Shown here: piece after piece, positions 1 through 8,194 of the stretch
Layout: each line of letters begins with the position of its first letter
Position numbering within the stretch: position 1 is the first letter of the stretch
Source: Mucilaginibacter sp.
GTDB lineage: Bacteria > Bacteroidota > Bacteroidia > Sphingobacteriales > Sphingobacteriaceae
NCBI GenBank assembly: GCA_028288315.1
Contig: JAQBNY010000070.1
Span: 1-17,161 of the forward strand
Length of the DNA stretch: 17,161 nucleotides
Direction: 5' to 3'
Made by a program: the position numbers and the translations under genes
Notes under the pieces: generated by a model
Databases searched by the model: none
The model's input: the letters and a program-made list of their open reading frames with translations, nothing else
Told to the model about the DNA's origin: nothing

Positions 1-41
1 TTTGGTGAATATATGCTTATAGCTCTTATTCTTAATAATGT

Positions 42-566
42 TTAAAAAGTTTGAGTCACCTTTTTTGCAGGGTAATCTAACTTAGCACTTTTACGATTAC
101 CTGCTACAGTCATATGTTCTATATTTAGCTGATCGTCATAAACATTTTGCAGCAGGCTTACTTCGGCATCAATCTTTTTGGGTGCAGCTATTTTTGCCGA
201 TTCAAGATAAACATTTACAGCTTCACGATTAATTTCGTATCCAATATAGTTTAGTGCTAAAGGAGCGGCTCCGGTTTTTAGTTGCAGGTGGCTGTTAACG
301 TAGTTTTTTACAAATGCATCCATGGCGGCATGCATCTCTGGTTTGGTTAAATCGGCTTTTGTACGGAACTGCTTTTCAAGTGCTACCTCAAAATCATCAG
401 TAAAAATTGTGCAAATCACTTCCAGTTGGTTATCCTGTGCGTTAAAGCTAACATCAGTGGTGCTTACATGCAAGGGGTGAAAATTAGTATCAGTAGCTCT
501 GTTAAAAAGCCAGGCGCCAGATAAAATGTAACAATATAGTAGTGATTTACCAAAAAAAGTGATCAT
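42..566 (-). CDS. DUF6702 family exported protein
   Basis: A 174-residue protein of unknown function. It has a hydrophobic N-terminus (about residues 3-20) that looks like a signal peptide or anchor. The mature part opens with FHPLHVSTTDVSFN and then ICTIFTDDFEVALEK (about residues 29-65), which I recognise as the core of the Bacteroidota family DUF6702. The rest is predicted to be beta-rich and soluble, so a periplasmic or cell-surface location is likely. I chose the ATG at 566; the frame stays open to a TTG at 584, which would add six residues and is less likely. It is transcribed away from the HupE-like gene, with 65 bp between the start codons. From memory, DUF6702 genes often sit beside HupE/UreJ and M1-peptidase genes in this phylum, as here. 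Family call good, function unknown. Confidence 0.8.
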   Translation of the reverse strand: MITFFGKSLLYCYILSGAWLFNRATDTNFHPLHVSTTDVSFNAQDNQLEVICTIFTDDFEVALEKQFRTKADLTKPEMHAAMDAFVKNYVNSHLQLKTGAAPLALNYIGYEINREAVNVYLESAKIAAPKKIDAEVSLLQNVYDDQLNIEHMTVAGNRKSAKLDYPAKKVTQTF

Positions 567-631
567 AATGCAAGCAAGTTTCAATAATATTAAAAACGTG
601 CTAAATTTACGCTTTCAATGCCCATATTAGT

Positions 632-1210
632 ATGTCTGATTTTGTTTTTTATTTTGGGTTGGGATGGAAACATATTATTAGTACCGAAGCATTAGACCAC
701 CAGTTATTTATTCTGGCATTAGCATCGGTATATACCTTTAAAAACATAAAACAGGTATTAATATTAGTTACTGCCTTTACTATAGGACATTCGTTAACAC
801 TGGCTTTAAGCGTGCTTGATGTAATAAGGTTCTCAAGTAAGTGGGTTGAGTTTTTAATACCTTGTACCATTTTTATAACTGCTCTTAATAATATTTTGAG
901 GGTTGATAAAAAGGGTGGTAGCGCTAAAATTAACTATTACCTTGCCCTTGGTTTTGGGCTTATACACGGAATGGGATTTGCAAATGCTATTCGTATTATG
1001 CTGGCAAAAGATCAATCAATTGGAATGGGATTGTTTGGTTTTAATATAGGGCTTGAGGCAGGACAGATATGTGTAGTTGCAATTGTGCTGATCTTTGCGC
1101 TTTTATTCATCAATTTTTTAAAAGTAGCCCGCCGCGATTGGGTGTTTTTCCTATCGGCAGGAGTATTTGCATTATCAGTACAAATGGCTCTTGAAAGATT
1201 GCCTTTTTAA
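632..1210 (+). CDS. HupE/UreJ family integral membrane protein
   Basis: A 192-residue protein with about six hydrophobic segments. It carries the family's conserved polar residues: H14 in GWKHI, D22-H23 in LDHQLF, H53 in FTIGHSLTL, H112 in GFGLIHGMGFA, and the FNIGLEAGQ block (137-145). HupE and UreJ proteins are thought to carry nickel or cobalt for hydrogenase and urease, and the histidine-rich membrane motifs fit metal transport. No hydrogenase or urease gene is visible here; the neighbours are DUF6702 (divergent) and a secreted M1 metallopeptidase 31 bp downstream. The substrate in this branch of the family is therefore unknown. The ATG at 632 has no clear Shine-Dalgarno site, as is usual in Bacteroidota. 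Family call is strong; the physiological role is open. Confidence 0.85.
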   Translation: MSDFVFYFGLGWKHIISTEALDHQLFILALASVYTFKNIKQVLILVTAFTIGHSLTLALSVLDVIRFSSKWVEFLIPCTIFITALNNILRVDKKGGSAKINYYLALGFGLIHGMGFANAIRIMLAKDQSIGMGLFGFNIGLEAGQICVVAIVLIFALLFINFLKVARRDWVFFLSAGVFALSVQMALERLPF

Positions 1211-1220
1211 ATTAAATTTG
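1191..1220 (+). promoter_or_regulatory. Candidate Bacteroidota-type promoter of the M1 peptidase gene
   Basis: A TTG at 1191-1193 is followed after exactly 19 bp by TAAATTTG at 1213-1220. This fits the Bacteroidota primary sigma-factor consensus (TTG/TTTG near -33 and TAnnTTTG near -7). It would start transcription about 15 bp before the ATG at 1242. The -33 part lies inside the end of the HupE-like gene, so the peptidase could be expressed on its own. The motif is short and AT-rich, so chance matches occur. Confidence 0.45.
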
Positions 1221-1241
1221 ATTTTTAACTCAATAACAAAT

Positions 1242-3650
1242 ATGAAGCGGATTTTTACAAGCGTTTTATTTACAGTAAGTATTATCGGTGCTGCTTTTGC
1301 ACAAGATATACAAAACAACCCTGGCAGCAACCATGGTAACAAGTTTGAGCAGTTAGGTACAATTTTAAATACGCCTAATGAGCAAAGAACAGCCAGCGGT
1401 GCACCTGGTGTAAAATACTGGCAGCAACGTGCCGATTACAACATTAAATGCGAGCTGGACGAAAAAAACCTGAAACTTACAGGAAGCGAAACAGTAACTT
1501 ATTATAATAACTCACCAGATCCGCTTACTTATATTTGGTTACAATTGGATGAAAACGAGCATAATACGCTTAATAATGCTAATTATCAAAGCAGCTCAAC
1601 CATGCCAAAGTTTTCGACCACGCAAAATGTTGACCGCTCTGCAGGCCGTAACGGAGATGCAGATAATGGCTTGGGTGATGTGATTACTAAACTTACTGAT
1701 GTAACCGGTAAGAAATTAAGTTACACTATTAACAAAACAATGATGCGCATAGACCTGCCAGCTCCATTAAAGCCAGGTGCGCAGTTCATATTTAATTTAG
1801 ATTGGAACTATAAAATTACCGACCGTATGGCAATAGGTGGCAGAGGAGGCTATGAGTTTTTCCCTGAGGATGGTAACTATCTGTTCACCATGACACAGTG
1901 GTACCCACGCCTTTGCGTTTATAGTGATTTTCAGGGCTGGCAAAACCACCAGTTTACCGGCCGTGGCGAGTTTGCTTTAACATTTGGTAACTTTCATGTT
2001 CAAATAACCGTTCCATCAGACCACATTATTGGCGGTACCGGCGAATGTATCAATTACAGCGCTGTATTAAGTCCGGAAAGACTGGCACGTTATAATCGTG
2101 CTAAAACAGCAACGGCTCCGGTTGAAATTGTTACCCTTGCAGAAGCTAAAAAAGCAGAGAAAGCGCCAGCAACAGGCAAAAAGACATGGGTTTTCCAGGC
2201 AAACAACGTTCGCGACTTTGCATTCGGATCATCGCGTAAATTTATCTGGGATGGTATGGGCCAAAAAGTAAGCGGCAAAAACGTAATGTGCATGAGCTTT
2301 TACGGTAAAGAAGCATACAACCTGTACAATAAATATTCGACCCGATTGGTTGCACATACTGTAAAAACTTACTCTGATTTTACTATCCCTTACCCATACC
2401 CGGTTGCACAAAGTGTTGAGGCATCAAACGGTATGGAGTACCCAATGATATGCTTTAACTATGGCCGTACTGAAAAAGATGGCACCTACAGCGAAAGCAC
2501 CAAGAACGGTATGATAGGTGTAATTATCCATGAAGTTGGTCACAACTTTTTCCCGATGATAGTGAACAGCGATGAGCGCCAATGGACATGGATGGATGAG
2601 GGCTTAAACTCATTTGTTGAGTACCTTACCGAAGAACTTTGGGATAATAAATTTCCAAGCAAAAAAGGAGCGGCTTACACTATTGTTGATTATATGAAAC
2701 TGCCTAAGAATGAATTGGAACCGGTAATGACCAACTCCGAAAACATTGTAAGGTTTGGCCCTAATGCCTATACTAAACCGGCAACGGCCTTAAACATATT
2801 GCGCGAATCTATCATGGGCCGCAAGCTGTTTGATTATGCCTTTAAAGAATACGCACGCCGTTGGGCATTTAAGCATCCTACACCTGCTGATCTTTTCCGT
2901 ACAATGGAAGATGCAAGTGGCGAGGATTTAGATTGGTTTTGGAGAGGCTGGTTCTACGGAACTGACCCTGTAGATATTTCATTAGATTCTGTTAAATATG
3001 CAAAAGCTGATATGGATGGCAAATTGCCAAACATGCGCAGGCCGGGTGGTGCTGCTAAGGTAGCTCCGCCGGCGGTAAACAGCTTTGAGGATATCTCCAA
3101 AATCAGGAACAAAAATGATAAAAACATTAGGTTCCAAACAGACAAGGATACTGCTACGCAGGATTTTTACTGGAAATATGATAGAGGCATGATAGGTGTT
3201 GATAGCAATAAGTTTGCATCCATCATGAACAGCCAGCCAGCAGCACAACCAATAACAACACCTGATGCTGTTAGTGATGAGGATAAGGCGAAATATGCAA
3301 ACAAGTACTTTTATGAGTTAAGCTTTAGCAATAAAGGCGGTTTGGTTATGCCTATCATTGTTGAATTCACTTATAAAGATGGTACTAAGCAAGTTGACCG
3401 TATACCAGCACAGGTTTGGCGCTTAAATGAGCGTTCAGTAAGTAAATTCTACATAAAAGATAAAGAAGTTGCTTCTATAAAGCTTGATCCAATGCGCGAA
3501 ACCGCAGATATTGATGAGAGCAATAACTACTGGGGTAAACTGCCGGAGCCATCAAAGTTCCAGTTGTTTAAACAGCGTGTGGCAGGCGCAGGTCCGGTAC
3601 GTGGCCAGTCTGTAGGTGTTAATCCAATGCAGGTTTCTTCATCAAAATAA
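1242..3650 (+). CDS. Secreted M1 family zinc metallopeptidase
   Basis: An 802-residue exported peptidase of the M1 (gluzincin, aminopeptidase N-like) family. A signal peptide covers about residues 1-20 and ends AAFA|QD. The catalytic zinc site is HEVGH (430-434), and the third ligand E453 lies in MDEGLNSF, giving the M1 spacing HExxH-x18-E. Just upstream is NGMEYPM (396-402), the counterpart of the GAMEN exopeptidase motif, in the GMEY form common in bacterial M1-like enzymes. The region before residue about 330 is beta-rich and includes a Lys/Ala-rich insertion (about 295-313); the C-terminal region after about 620 is probably a beta domain. I chose the ATG at 1242 (Met-Lys-Arg, then a clean signal peptide); the frame is open upstream only within the HupE gene. 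It probably cleaves peptides in the periplasm or outside the cell. A terminator follows at 3671. Confidence 0.9.
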   Translation: MKRIFTSVLFTVSIIGAAFAQDIQNNPGSNHGNKFEQLGTILNTPNEQRTASGAPGVKYWQQRADYNIKCELDEKNLKLTGSETVTYYNNSPDPLTYIWLQLDENEHNTLNNANYQSSSTMPKFSTTQNVDRSAGRNGDADNGLGDVITKLTDVTGKKLSYTINKTMMRIDLPAPLKPGAQFIFNLDWNYKITDRMAIGGRGGYEFFPEDGNYLFTMTQWYPRLCVYSDFQGWQNHQFTGRGEFALTFGNFHVQITVPSDHIIGGTGECINYSAVLSPERLARYNRAKTATAPVEIVTLAEAKKAEKAPATGKKTWVFQANNVRDFAFGSSRKFIWDGMGQKVSGKNVMCMSFYGKEAYNLYNKYSTRLVAHTVKTYSDFTIPYPYPVAQSVEASNGMEYPMICFNYGRTEKDGTYSESTKNGMIGVIIHEVGHNFFPMIVNSDERQWTWMDEGLNSFVEYLTEELWDNKFPSKKGAAYTIVDYMKLPKNELEPVMTNSENIVRFGPNAYTKPATALNILRESIMGRKLFDYAFKEYARRWAFKHPTPADLFRTMEDASGEDLDWFWRGWFYGTDPVDISLDSVKYAKADMDGKLPNMRRPGGAAKVAPPAVNSFEDISKIRNKNDKNIRFQTDKDTATQDFYWKYDRGMIGVDSNKFASIMNSQPAAQPITTPDAVSDEDKAKYANKYFYELSFSNKGGLVMPIIVEFTYKDGTKQVDRIPAQVWRLNERSVSKFYIKDKEVASIKLDPMRETADIDESNNYWGKLPEPSKFQLFKQRVAGAGPVRGQSVGVNPMQVSSSK

Positions 3651-3670
3651 CAGCTATATAAACATTTAGA

Positions 3671-3704
3671 AGAGCAGTCTGGCTGAATTCAACCAGACTG
3701 CTCT
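3671..3704 (+). terminator. Hairpin terminator after the M1 peptidase gene
   Basis: A perfect 12-bp inverted repeat, AGAGCAGTCTGG (3671-3682) and its complement (3693-3704), with a 10-nt loop that itself contains the palindrome TGAATTCA. It starts 20 bp after the peptidase stop codon. The right arm runs into TTTAGAATTG, so the T-tract is short, but the stem is GC-rich for this genome. It separates the peptidase from the lipoprotein gene at 3751. Confidence 0.75.
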
Positions 3705-3750
3705 TTAGAATTGAATCGGAATCTATTTTACCTCTATTTAATTGAATTAA

Positions 3751-4950
3751 GTGAAGTTTATTTATAGGTTTTTTATACTTACAACTATCTGTTATTTATG
3801 TAGTTGTTCCAAAAAAAGTGATGCTGATCTTAAGCTAATAATAACCAGTGTTCTTCCAGCAACAGCAGGGATGGGTGATACTCTTTCTATCTCAGGAAAG
3901 AATTTTAATACATTAAAAGAACTATCGGTAACAATAAATGACAAGAGCGTAACTATTTTAAAAAATACTGATAACAATATAAAAATACTAATCCCTAAGT
4001 TGTTAGGATCTGGTTCTATAAAGGTTTCAGCAGGTGGCAATGTGTATAAGGGGCCGTATTTTAATTACAAATACAAAGCAACAGTAACAACGCTTGCTGG
4101 CAGTGGTTATGTAGGCTCAACCAACGGAAAAGAGACCGCGGCATCATTTTATTGCCCATGGGGTATAACTGCTGACTTAAACGGTGATTTATATATTGCT
4201 GATACATATAACCGACTAATCAGGAAAATAGCTGCAGGCACAAATGAAGTATCTACCATTCCAATTCCGACATATATAAGTGGGGGGAACTTTTATTCAC
4301 CTTATAATATTGCAATTGATACTAAGACACGAAATTTGTATGTCACTGATTTCAATCAGCATGTTATGCGGATTGCACCAAACCTGGATATGTCGCTCAT
4401 CTTTAATTCTTCAGAAATTGGGACTACTACTACTGGAATAGCTGCTGGGCCCGATGGTTATATCTACATGAGTTTGAATACTCAAGGCAAAATAGTAAAG
4501 TTTGATCCCGCCAATAACTATGCGTACAGTACTTTTACCACAGGGCTTATTACACCACGGAACATCATTTTTGACAATACCAAAAAGATGTATGTTGCAG
4601 CTTTTGATAATTTGAAAGGACCGGTAATACTACAAATAGATGATACGGGTACAGCCAGTGTTGTACACTTTGATCTGAGTAATAAAGGTTGGGAGATAGC
4701 AATTGATAGCGCCGGTAATTTTTATGAAGCTGATCATTTTTCAAACAATTTAAAGATGATTGAAAAAAATGGACTTGTAACCGTTATAGCAGGCAGCGGA
4801 AAAGCTGAAGATATAGATGGAGTAGGGGTTAACGCATCTTTTAACGGCCCGCAGGGAATTACAATTGATACCAATGGAAATTTATATATAACAACATATA
4901 ACTATGATACAAAAGGGGGTAATAAAGTTAGGAAAGTAGTTATAGAATAA
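3751..4950 (+). CDS. Lipoprotein with IPT/TIG domain and NHL repeats
   Basis: A 399-residue cell-envelope lipoprotein. The start is GTG: a stop codon lies directly before it, and no ATG occurs before the lipobox. A hydrophobic stretch (4-16) leads to L-C-S-C with C19 as the probable lipidated cysteine, followed by SKKSD, a typical Bacteroidota lipoprotein start. Residues about 28-108 resemble an IPT/TIG immunoglobulin-like domain (LPATAGMGDTLSISGKNF). The remainder is an NHL-type beta-propeller: VTTLAGSG and VTVIAGSG blocks, and repeats such as GDLYIADTYNRLIRKI, NLYVTDFNQHVMRI, GNFYEADHFSNNLKMI and GNLYITTYNYD. NHL propellers usually mediate binding, and TIG-NHL lipoproteins are common near polysaccharide-use genes, but no such locus is present here. 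It stands alone between a terminator and a 153-bp spacer. The ligand is unknown. Confidence 0.85.
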   Translation: MKFIYRFFILTTICYLCSCSKKSDADLKLIITSVLPATAGMGDTLSISGKNFNTLKELSVTINDKSVTILKNTDNNIKILIPKLLGSGSIKVSAGGNVYKGPYFNYKYKATVTTLAGSGYVGSTNGKETAASFYCPWGITADLNGDLYIADTYNRLIRKIAAGTNEVSTIPIPTYISGGNFYSPYNIAIDTKTRNLYVTDFNQHVMRIAPNLDMSLIFNSSEIGTTTTGIAAGPDGYIYMSLNTQGKIVKFDPANNYAYSTFTTGLITPRNIIFDNTKKMYVAAFDNLKGPVILQIDDTGTASVVHFDLSNKGWEIAIDSAGNFYEADHFSNNLKMIEKNGLVTVIAGSGKAEDIDGVGVNASFNGPQGITIDTNGNLYITTYNYDTKGGNKVRKVVIE

Positions 4951-5058
4951 ATACTAAAAAATTGGGGGTAATGTTTATTGCCTCAATAACGTCACTCTAC
5001 CTGATATTTTCCTGGCACTGAAATATACATCTTCCGAATTTAGTCCCAATTAAATATA

Positions 5059-5087
5059 GAATTTATGTTTACCATTAACATAAATTC
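5059..5087. promoter_or_regulatory. Perfect inverted repeat upstream of the MBL-fold hydrolase gene
   Basis: An 11-bp perfect inverted repeat, GAATTTATGTT (5059-5069) and AACATAAATTC (5077-5087), with a 7-bp spacer, 16 bp before the ATG at 5104. It is not followed by a T-tract, so it does not look like a terminator. TTAATTTG at 5090-5097 is one base from the Bacteroidota -7 element TAnnTTTG, which would put the repeat across the -15 to -40 region, where an operator could act. No regulator is known; AT-rich palindromes also arise by chance. Confidence 0.3.
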
Positions 5088-5103
5088 CGTTAATTTGTAA
5101 GCT

Positions 5104-5937
5104 ATGCCGGTGTTTATTGCGTCATTAAATTCGGGGAGTAACGGCAATTGCTATTATATTGGTAATGAGCGCGAAGCGGTGCTGGTTGATGCCGGCATAT
5201 CCTGCCGTGAAACTGAAAAAAGGATGGCCCGCTTGGGTTTATCTATGCAAAAGGTAAAAGCCATTTTTATATCTCACGAACATTTTGATCACATCCGCGG
5301 GTTAGCCGTACTGGCTAAAAAATACCGTTTGCCGGTTTACGTTACTGATGGTACTGTTCACCATTGCGGTGCTGTGCCTAAAGAATTATGCTATACACTA
5401 AAATCATATTTGCCGGTACAGATAGGCAGTTTGGAGGTAACAGCTTTCCCAAAACATCATGACGCTGTTGAGCCACATAGCTTTATGATAACCAATGGGG
5501 ATACCCGCATAGGCGTATTTACTGATATTGGCGCGCCATGTGAGCATTTAATTCGCCATTTCGCGCAATGCCATGCCGTGTTCCTGGAAGCTAATTATGA
5601 TGAGGACATGCTGGAGCAGGGCAGGTACCCTATCTATTTAAAACGCCGTATCCGTGGCGGAAAAGGCCACTTATCTAATAAACAGGCGCTCGAAATGTTC
5701 ATTAACCATAAACCTGATTATATGAGCCATGTGCTGCTGGCGCATCTATCAAAAGATAATAATGACCCCGTAAAGGCGCAGCAGCTATTTGCTCAACACG
5801 CCGGTGATACCCATATTAGTGTTGCATCAAGATATGAAGAGAGCGTCGTTTACAGTATTAACCCAGCACAAGTTGCTGAAGCTGAGGCTAATTCGCTTAA
5901 CCAAATTACCGGACAGTTTCAGTTTGTTTTAAGCTGA
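5104..5937 (+). CDS. MBL-fold metallo-hydrolase, WalJ/YycJ type
   Basis: A 277-residue cytoplasmic protein with a metallo-beta-lactamase fold. It opens with the YycJ/WalJ-family signature SLNSGSNGNCYYI (7-19) and LVDAGISCRETEKR (27-40). The metal-binding motif is HEHFDH (58-63); further probable ligands are H118 or H119, D141 in FTDIGAP, and H214 in LLAHLSKDNN. LEANYD (161-166) is also typical. In Gram-positive bacteria WalJ/YycJ is a DNA exonuclease-like factor linked to the WalRK system and to coordinating cell division with DNA replication; the Bacteroidota orthologue is usually annotated only as MBL-fold hydrolase. It has no WalRK neighbours here. The stop codon is 4 bp before the TruC-like gene, so the two are probably co-transcribed. 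Nuclease activity is an inference from family. Confidence 0.88.
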   Translation: MPVFIASLNSGSNGNCYYIGNEREAVLVDAGISCRETEKRMARLGLSMQKVKAIFISHEHFDHIRGLAVLAKKYRLPVYVTDGTVHHCGAVPKELCYTLKSYLPVQIGSLEVTAFPKHHDAVEPHSFMITNGDTRIGVFTDIGAPCEHLIRHFAQCHAVFLEANYDEDMLEQGRYPIYLKRRIRGGKGHLSNKQALEMFINHKPDYMSHVLLAHLSKDNNDPVKAQQLFAQHAGDTHISVASRYEESVVYSINPAQVAEAEANSLNQITGQFQFVLS

Positions 5938-5941
5938 TACG

Positions 5942-6619
5942 ATGCTGGATATTCTTTACCAGGACGATTATTTAATAGCTATTAACAAACCGCATGGTTT
6001 GTTGGTACACCGTTCATCTATAGCTGCAGACGCGGAAGAATTTGCCCTGCAGATACTTCGGGATCAGATAGGCAAAAAAGTTAACCCTGCGCACCGTATT
6101 GACCGTAAAACCGGTGGTGTATTGCTTTTTGCTTTTGATAAGCCTATAGAAATTGCCATGCAACAGCAGTTTATGGAAAACCAGGTAAAGAAAAAGTACC
6201 TGGCCATTTTGCGCGGCTATACGCCGGATAGTGAAGAGATAGATTATCCGCTGCGTAAAGAGAACGGTACGTTACAGGAAGCATTTACCCGCTATATAAC
6301 TTTAAAGCGTGCCGAACTGGACGTTGCTTTAGGCAAACATACCACCTCAAGGTATTCATTGGTTGAGGCTGCGCCGGAGACAGGCCGCATGCATCAGCTA
6401 CGCAAACATTTCGCTCATATATTCCACCCCATTATAGGCGACCGTACACATGGCTGCAATAAGCAAAACAAACTGTTTAAAGAAACCTGGGAACTGGATA
6501 CCATGATGCTTCATGCATCACAATTAATATTTACGCACCCGGTTACAGGCTTGCAAATAACTATAAATGCGCCCTTACAGCCAGAATTTGTACGTACAAT
6601 GGGTATAATGGGTTGGTGA
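5942..6619 (+). CDS. truC: TruC-like tRNA pseudouridine synthase (RluA family)
   Basis: A 225-residue RluA-family pseudouridine synthase. It opens with ILYQDDYLIAINKPHGLLVHRS (split here as ILYQDDYLIAI and NKPHGLLVHRS, residues 4-25) and has the catalytic motif HRIDR (51-55, with D54 as nucleophile) in AHRIDRKTGGVLL. The second RNA-binding block is GRMHQLRKHFAHI (148-160) followed by HPIIGDRTHG (162-171). There is no N-terminal S4 domain. The compact form and the start closely resemble Escherichia coli TruC, which converts U65 of certain tRNAs to pseudouridine. It follows the MBL-fold gene after 4 bp and ends 76 bp before the FabF-type gene. RluA-family specificity is hard to call by eye, so an rRNA target is possible. 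Confidence 0.85.
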   Translation: MLDILYQDDYLIAINKPHGLLVHRSSIAADAEEFALQILRDQIGKKVNPAHRIDRKTGGVLLFAFDKPIEIAMQQQFMENQVKKKYLAILRGYTPDSEEIDYPLRKENGTLQEAFTRYITLKRAELDVALGKHTTSRYSLVEAAPETGRMHQLRKHFAHIFHPIIGDRTHGCNKQNKLFKETWELDTMMLHASQLIFTHPVTGLQITINAPLQPEFVRTMGIMGW

Positions 6620-6649
6620 AATTTTTTTAAATAATAAAGTTTACTGTAT

Positions 6650-6657
6650 TACTTTTG
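6650..6657 (+). promoter_or_regulatory. Candidate -7 element for the FabF-type gene
   Basis: TACTTTTG matches the Bacteroidota -7 consensus TAnnTTTG exactly and lies 38 bp before the ATG at 6696, a suitable distance for a short leader. I see no convincing TTG or TTTG about 19 bp upstream, so the call is weak. Confidence 0.3.
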
Positions 6658-6695
6658 CAGCAAGCTGAAAATTAAATGGCTTGTATAATTAATTG

Positions 6696-7934
6696 ATGAA
6701 AAGAGTTGTAGTTACAGGCATGGGAGTTGTTTCCGCATCAGGAAATGATGTTGCCAGTTTTTGGAATAATATTATTGAAGGGAATAGTCCGGCTAAAGCC
6801 ATTACCCATTTTAACGCTGAAAAGTTTAAAACCCGCTTTGCCACACAAATAGTTGATTTTAATGCCGCGCAATACCTTGATAGGCACGAAATAAAGCGCA
6901 GCGACCTGTATACCCAGTATGCACTTATAGCTGCTAAACAAGCCATTGAAGATTCAGGATTTGATATCAACACCATGTCGCCGTTTGATGTTGGGGTAAT
7001 TTTTGGTAGCGCCCATGGTGGTATGGAAACGTTTGAGCAGCAGTATAAGGAATATGCCGCATCGGGTTTTGAGCCTCATTTTAACCCATTTTTTATACCC
7101 AAAGCATTGGTTAATATGGCTGCGGGTATAATTTCTATTAAATTTGGGTTAATGGGAGTCAATTTCTCCACAGCTTCTGCTTGTGCAAGTGCTAATACCG
7201 CTATAATGGATGCATTTAACTACATTAGGTTTGGTAAGGCAAAAATTATTATTACCGGTGGGTCTGATGCACCTATTAGTGAGGCGTCAATAGGAGGATA
7301 CAATTCATTAAAGGCATTATCAACCCGTAATAACGACCCAAAAAAGGCTTCGCGGCCGTTTGATATAGAACGTGATGGTTTTGTAATGGGCGAGGGCGCC
7401 GGTGTGCTGGTGTTAGAAGAATATGAACATGCAAAAGCAAGGGGGGCGCACATTTATGCCGAAGTAGGGGGCGCCGCCATGACATCAGATGCTTATCACA
7501 TTACTGCTACTCATCCAGAGGGGAAAGGTGCTATACACGGCATGAAATTAGCATTAGAAGATGCAGGATTAAATGCAACCGATATTGATTATGTGAATGC
7601 ACATGCTACATCAACACCAGTTGGTGATATAAGCGAATCAAAGGCGATAAAGGCGGTATTTGACGGCCATAATGGATTGCATATAAGCGCTACAAAATCT
7701 GTAACCGGGCATTTGCTGGGTGCTGCAGGTGCGATAGAAGCTATAATATCAATAAAAGCCATAAATGATGGCATTATACCGGCAACCATCAATACTACAA
7801 CCATTGACCCTGAAATTCCTCAAGGATTAAACATTGTAATAAAAGAATCCATTAACAAAAAAGTGAACGCCGCTTTAAGTAATACATTTGGTTTTGGCGG
7901 GCACAACGGAATAGTAATATTTAAAAATATATAA
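6696..7934 (+). CDS. fabF: Beta-ketoacyl-ACP synthase II type (FabF/KAS II)
   Basis: A 412-residue condensing enzyme. It begins MKRVVVTGMGVVSASG, typical of FabF. The Cys-His-His active site is complete: C163 in STASACASA, H303 in NAHATSTPVGD and H339 in SATKSVTGHLLGAAGA, with the conserved K334. The C-terminal loop NTFGFGGHNG (396-405) is also present. Such enzymes extend acyl-ACP by condensation with malonyl-ACP in fatty-acid synthesis. No acpP gene adjoins it, so this may be a second, specialised copy beside a main acpP-fabF pair elsewhere; that cannot be tested here. I chose ATG 6696 rather than the TTG directly before it. It is followed after 11 bp by the DUF1456 gene on the same strand. 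Confidence 0.9.
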   Translation: MKRVVVTGMGVVSASGNDVASFWNNIIEGNSPAKAITHFNAEKFKTRFATQIVDFNAAQYLDRHEIKRSDLYTQYALIAAKQAIEDSGFDINTMSPFDVGVIFGSAHGGMETFEQQYKEYAASGFEPHFNPFFIPKALVNMAAGIISIKFGLMGVNFSTASACASANTAIMDAFNYIRFGKAKIIITGGSDAPISEASIGGYNSLKALSTRNNDPKKASRPFDIERDGFVMGEGAGVLVLEEYEHAKARGAHIYAEVGGAAMTSDAYHITATHPEGKGAIHGMKLALEDAGLNATDIDYVNAHATSTPVGDISESKAIKAVFDGHNGLHISATKSVTGHLLGAAGAIEAIISIKAINDGIIPATINTTTIDPEIPQGLNIVIKESINKKVNAALSNTFGFGGHNGIVIFKNI

Positions 7935-7945
7935 TCAGGTAAGCT

Positions 7946-8194
7946 ATGAGTAATAATGATGTTATGAAAAAGCTTCGGGTGGCATTGCAGCTACGCGATG
8001 ACGATATTATAGAAATATTAAAGCTGGCCAATTTTCGTACAACCAAAACGGAATTAAGCGCCATATTCCGTAAAGAAGACCATCCCAATTACCAGCCTTG
8101 TAAAGACCAGTTATTGCGCAATTTTTTAAACGGGTTAGTTATTTACAAGCGTGGTCCGATGCCTAAAAAACAAAAGGAAGACCCGCAAGATTAA
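7946..8194 (+). CDS. Single-repeat DUF1456 (YehS-like) protein
   Basis: An 82-residue protein matching one DUF1456 repeat: NNDVMKKLRVALQLRDDDI (3-21), then ILKLANFRTTKTEL, FRKEDHPNY, CKDQLLRNFLNGL and RGP. From memory, Escherichia coli YehS is about 150 residues with two such repeats, and this protein resembles the second one more. The C-terminal tail (KKQKEDPQD) is charged and probably disordered. Its function is unknown. The ATG lies 11 bp after the FabF stop, suggesting co-transcription. Its TAA overlaps the stop codon of the convergent CAP-domain gene within the palindrome TTAA. Family call is good; whether a one-repeat form is usual in this group I cannot say. Confidence 0.8.
   Translation: MSNNDVMKKLRVALQLRDDDIIEILKLANFRTTKTELSAIFRKEDHPNYQPCKDQLLRNFLNGLVIYKRGPMPKKQKEDPQD

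Noticed and set aside
396..402. Nothing at this nucleotide position; refers to the M1 peptidase residues GMEYP as a broken GAMEN motif
   Set aside because: The GMEY form is common among bacterial M1-like peptidases, and the zinc site is intact, so I do not treat it as inactivation.
567..584. TTG start for the DUF6702 gene
   Set aside because: An in-frame ATG at 566 begins a better signal peptide; similar TTG extensions were dropped for the CDP-alcohol transferase, GtrA and FabF genes.
1167..1241. Longer M1 peptidase beginning inside the HupE gene
   Set aside because: It would put 25 residues before a clear signal peptide; the ATG at 1242 is preceded by a good promoter-like site.
5104..5937. 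Beta-lactamase or antibiotic-resistance enzyme
   Set aside because: The metallo-beta-lactamase fold is shared, but the start and the LEANYD and LLAHLSKDNN blocks are of the cytoplasmic YycJ/WalJ type, with no signal peptide.
7220..7485. Open frames on the minus strand inside the FabF gene
   Set aside because: They are shadows of a well-conserved gene with no recognisable family; the same holds for other frames inside the M1, DUF5686 and inositol-phosphate synthase genes.
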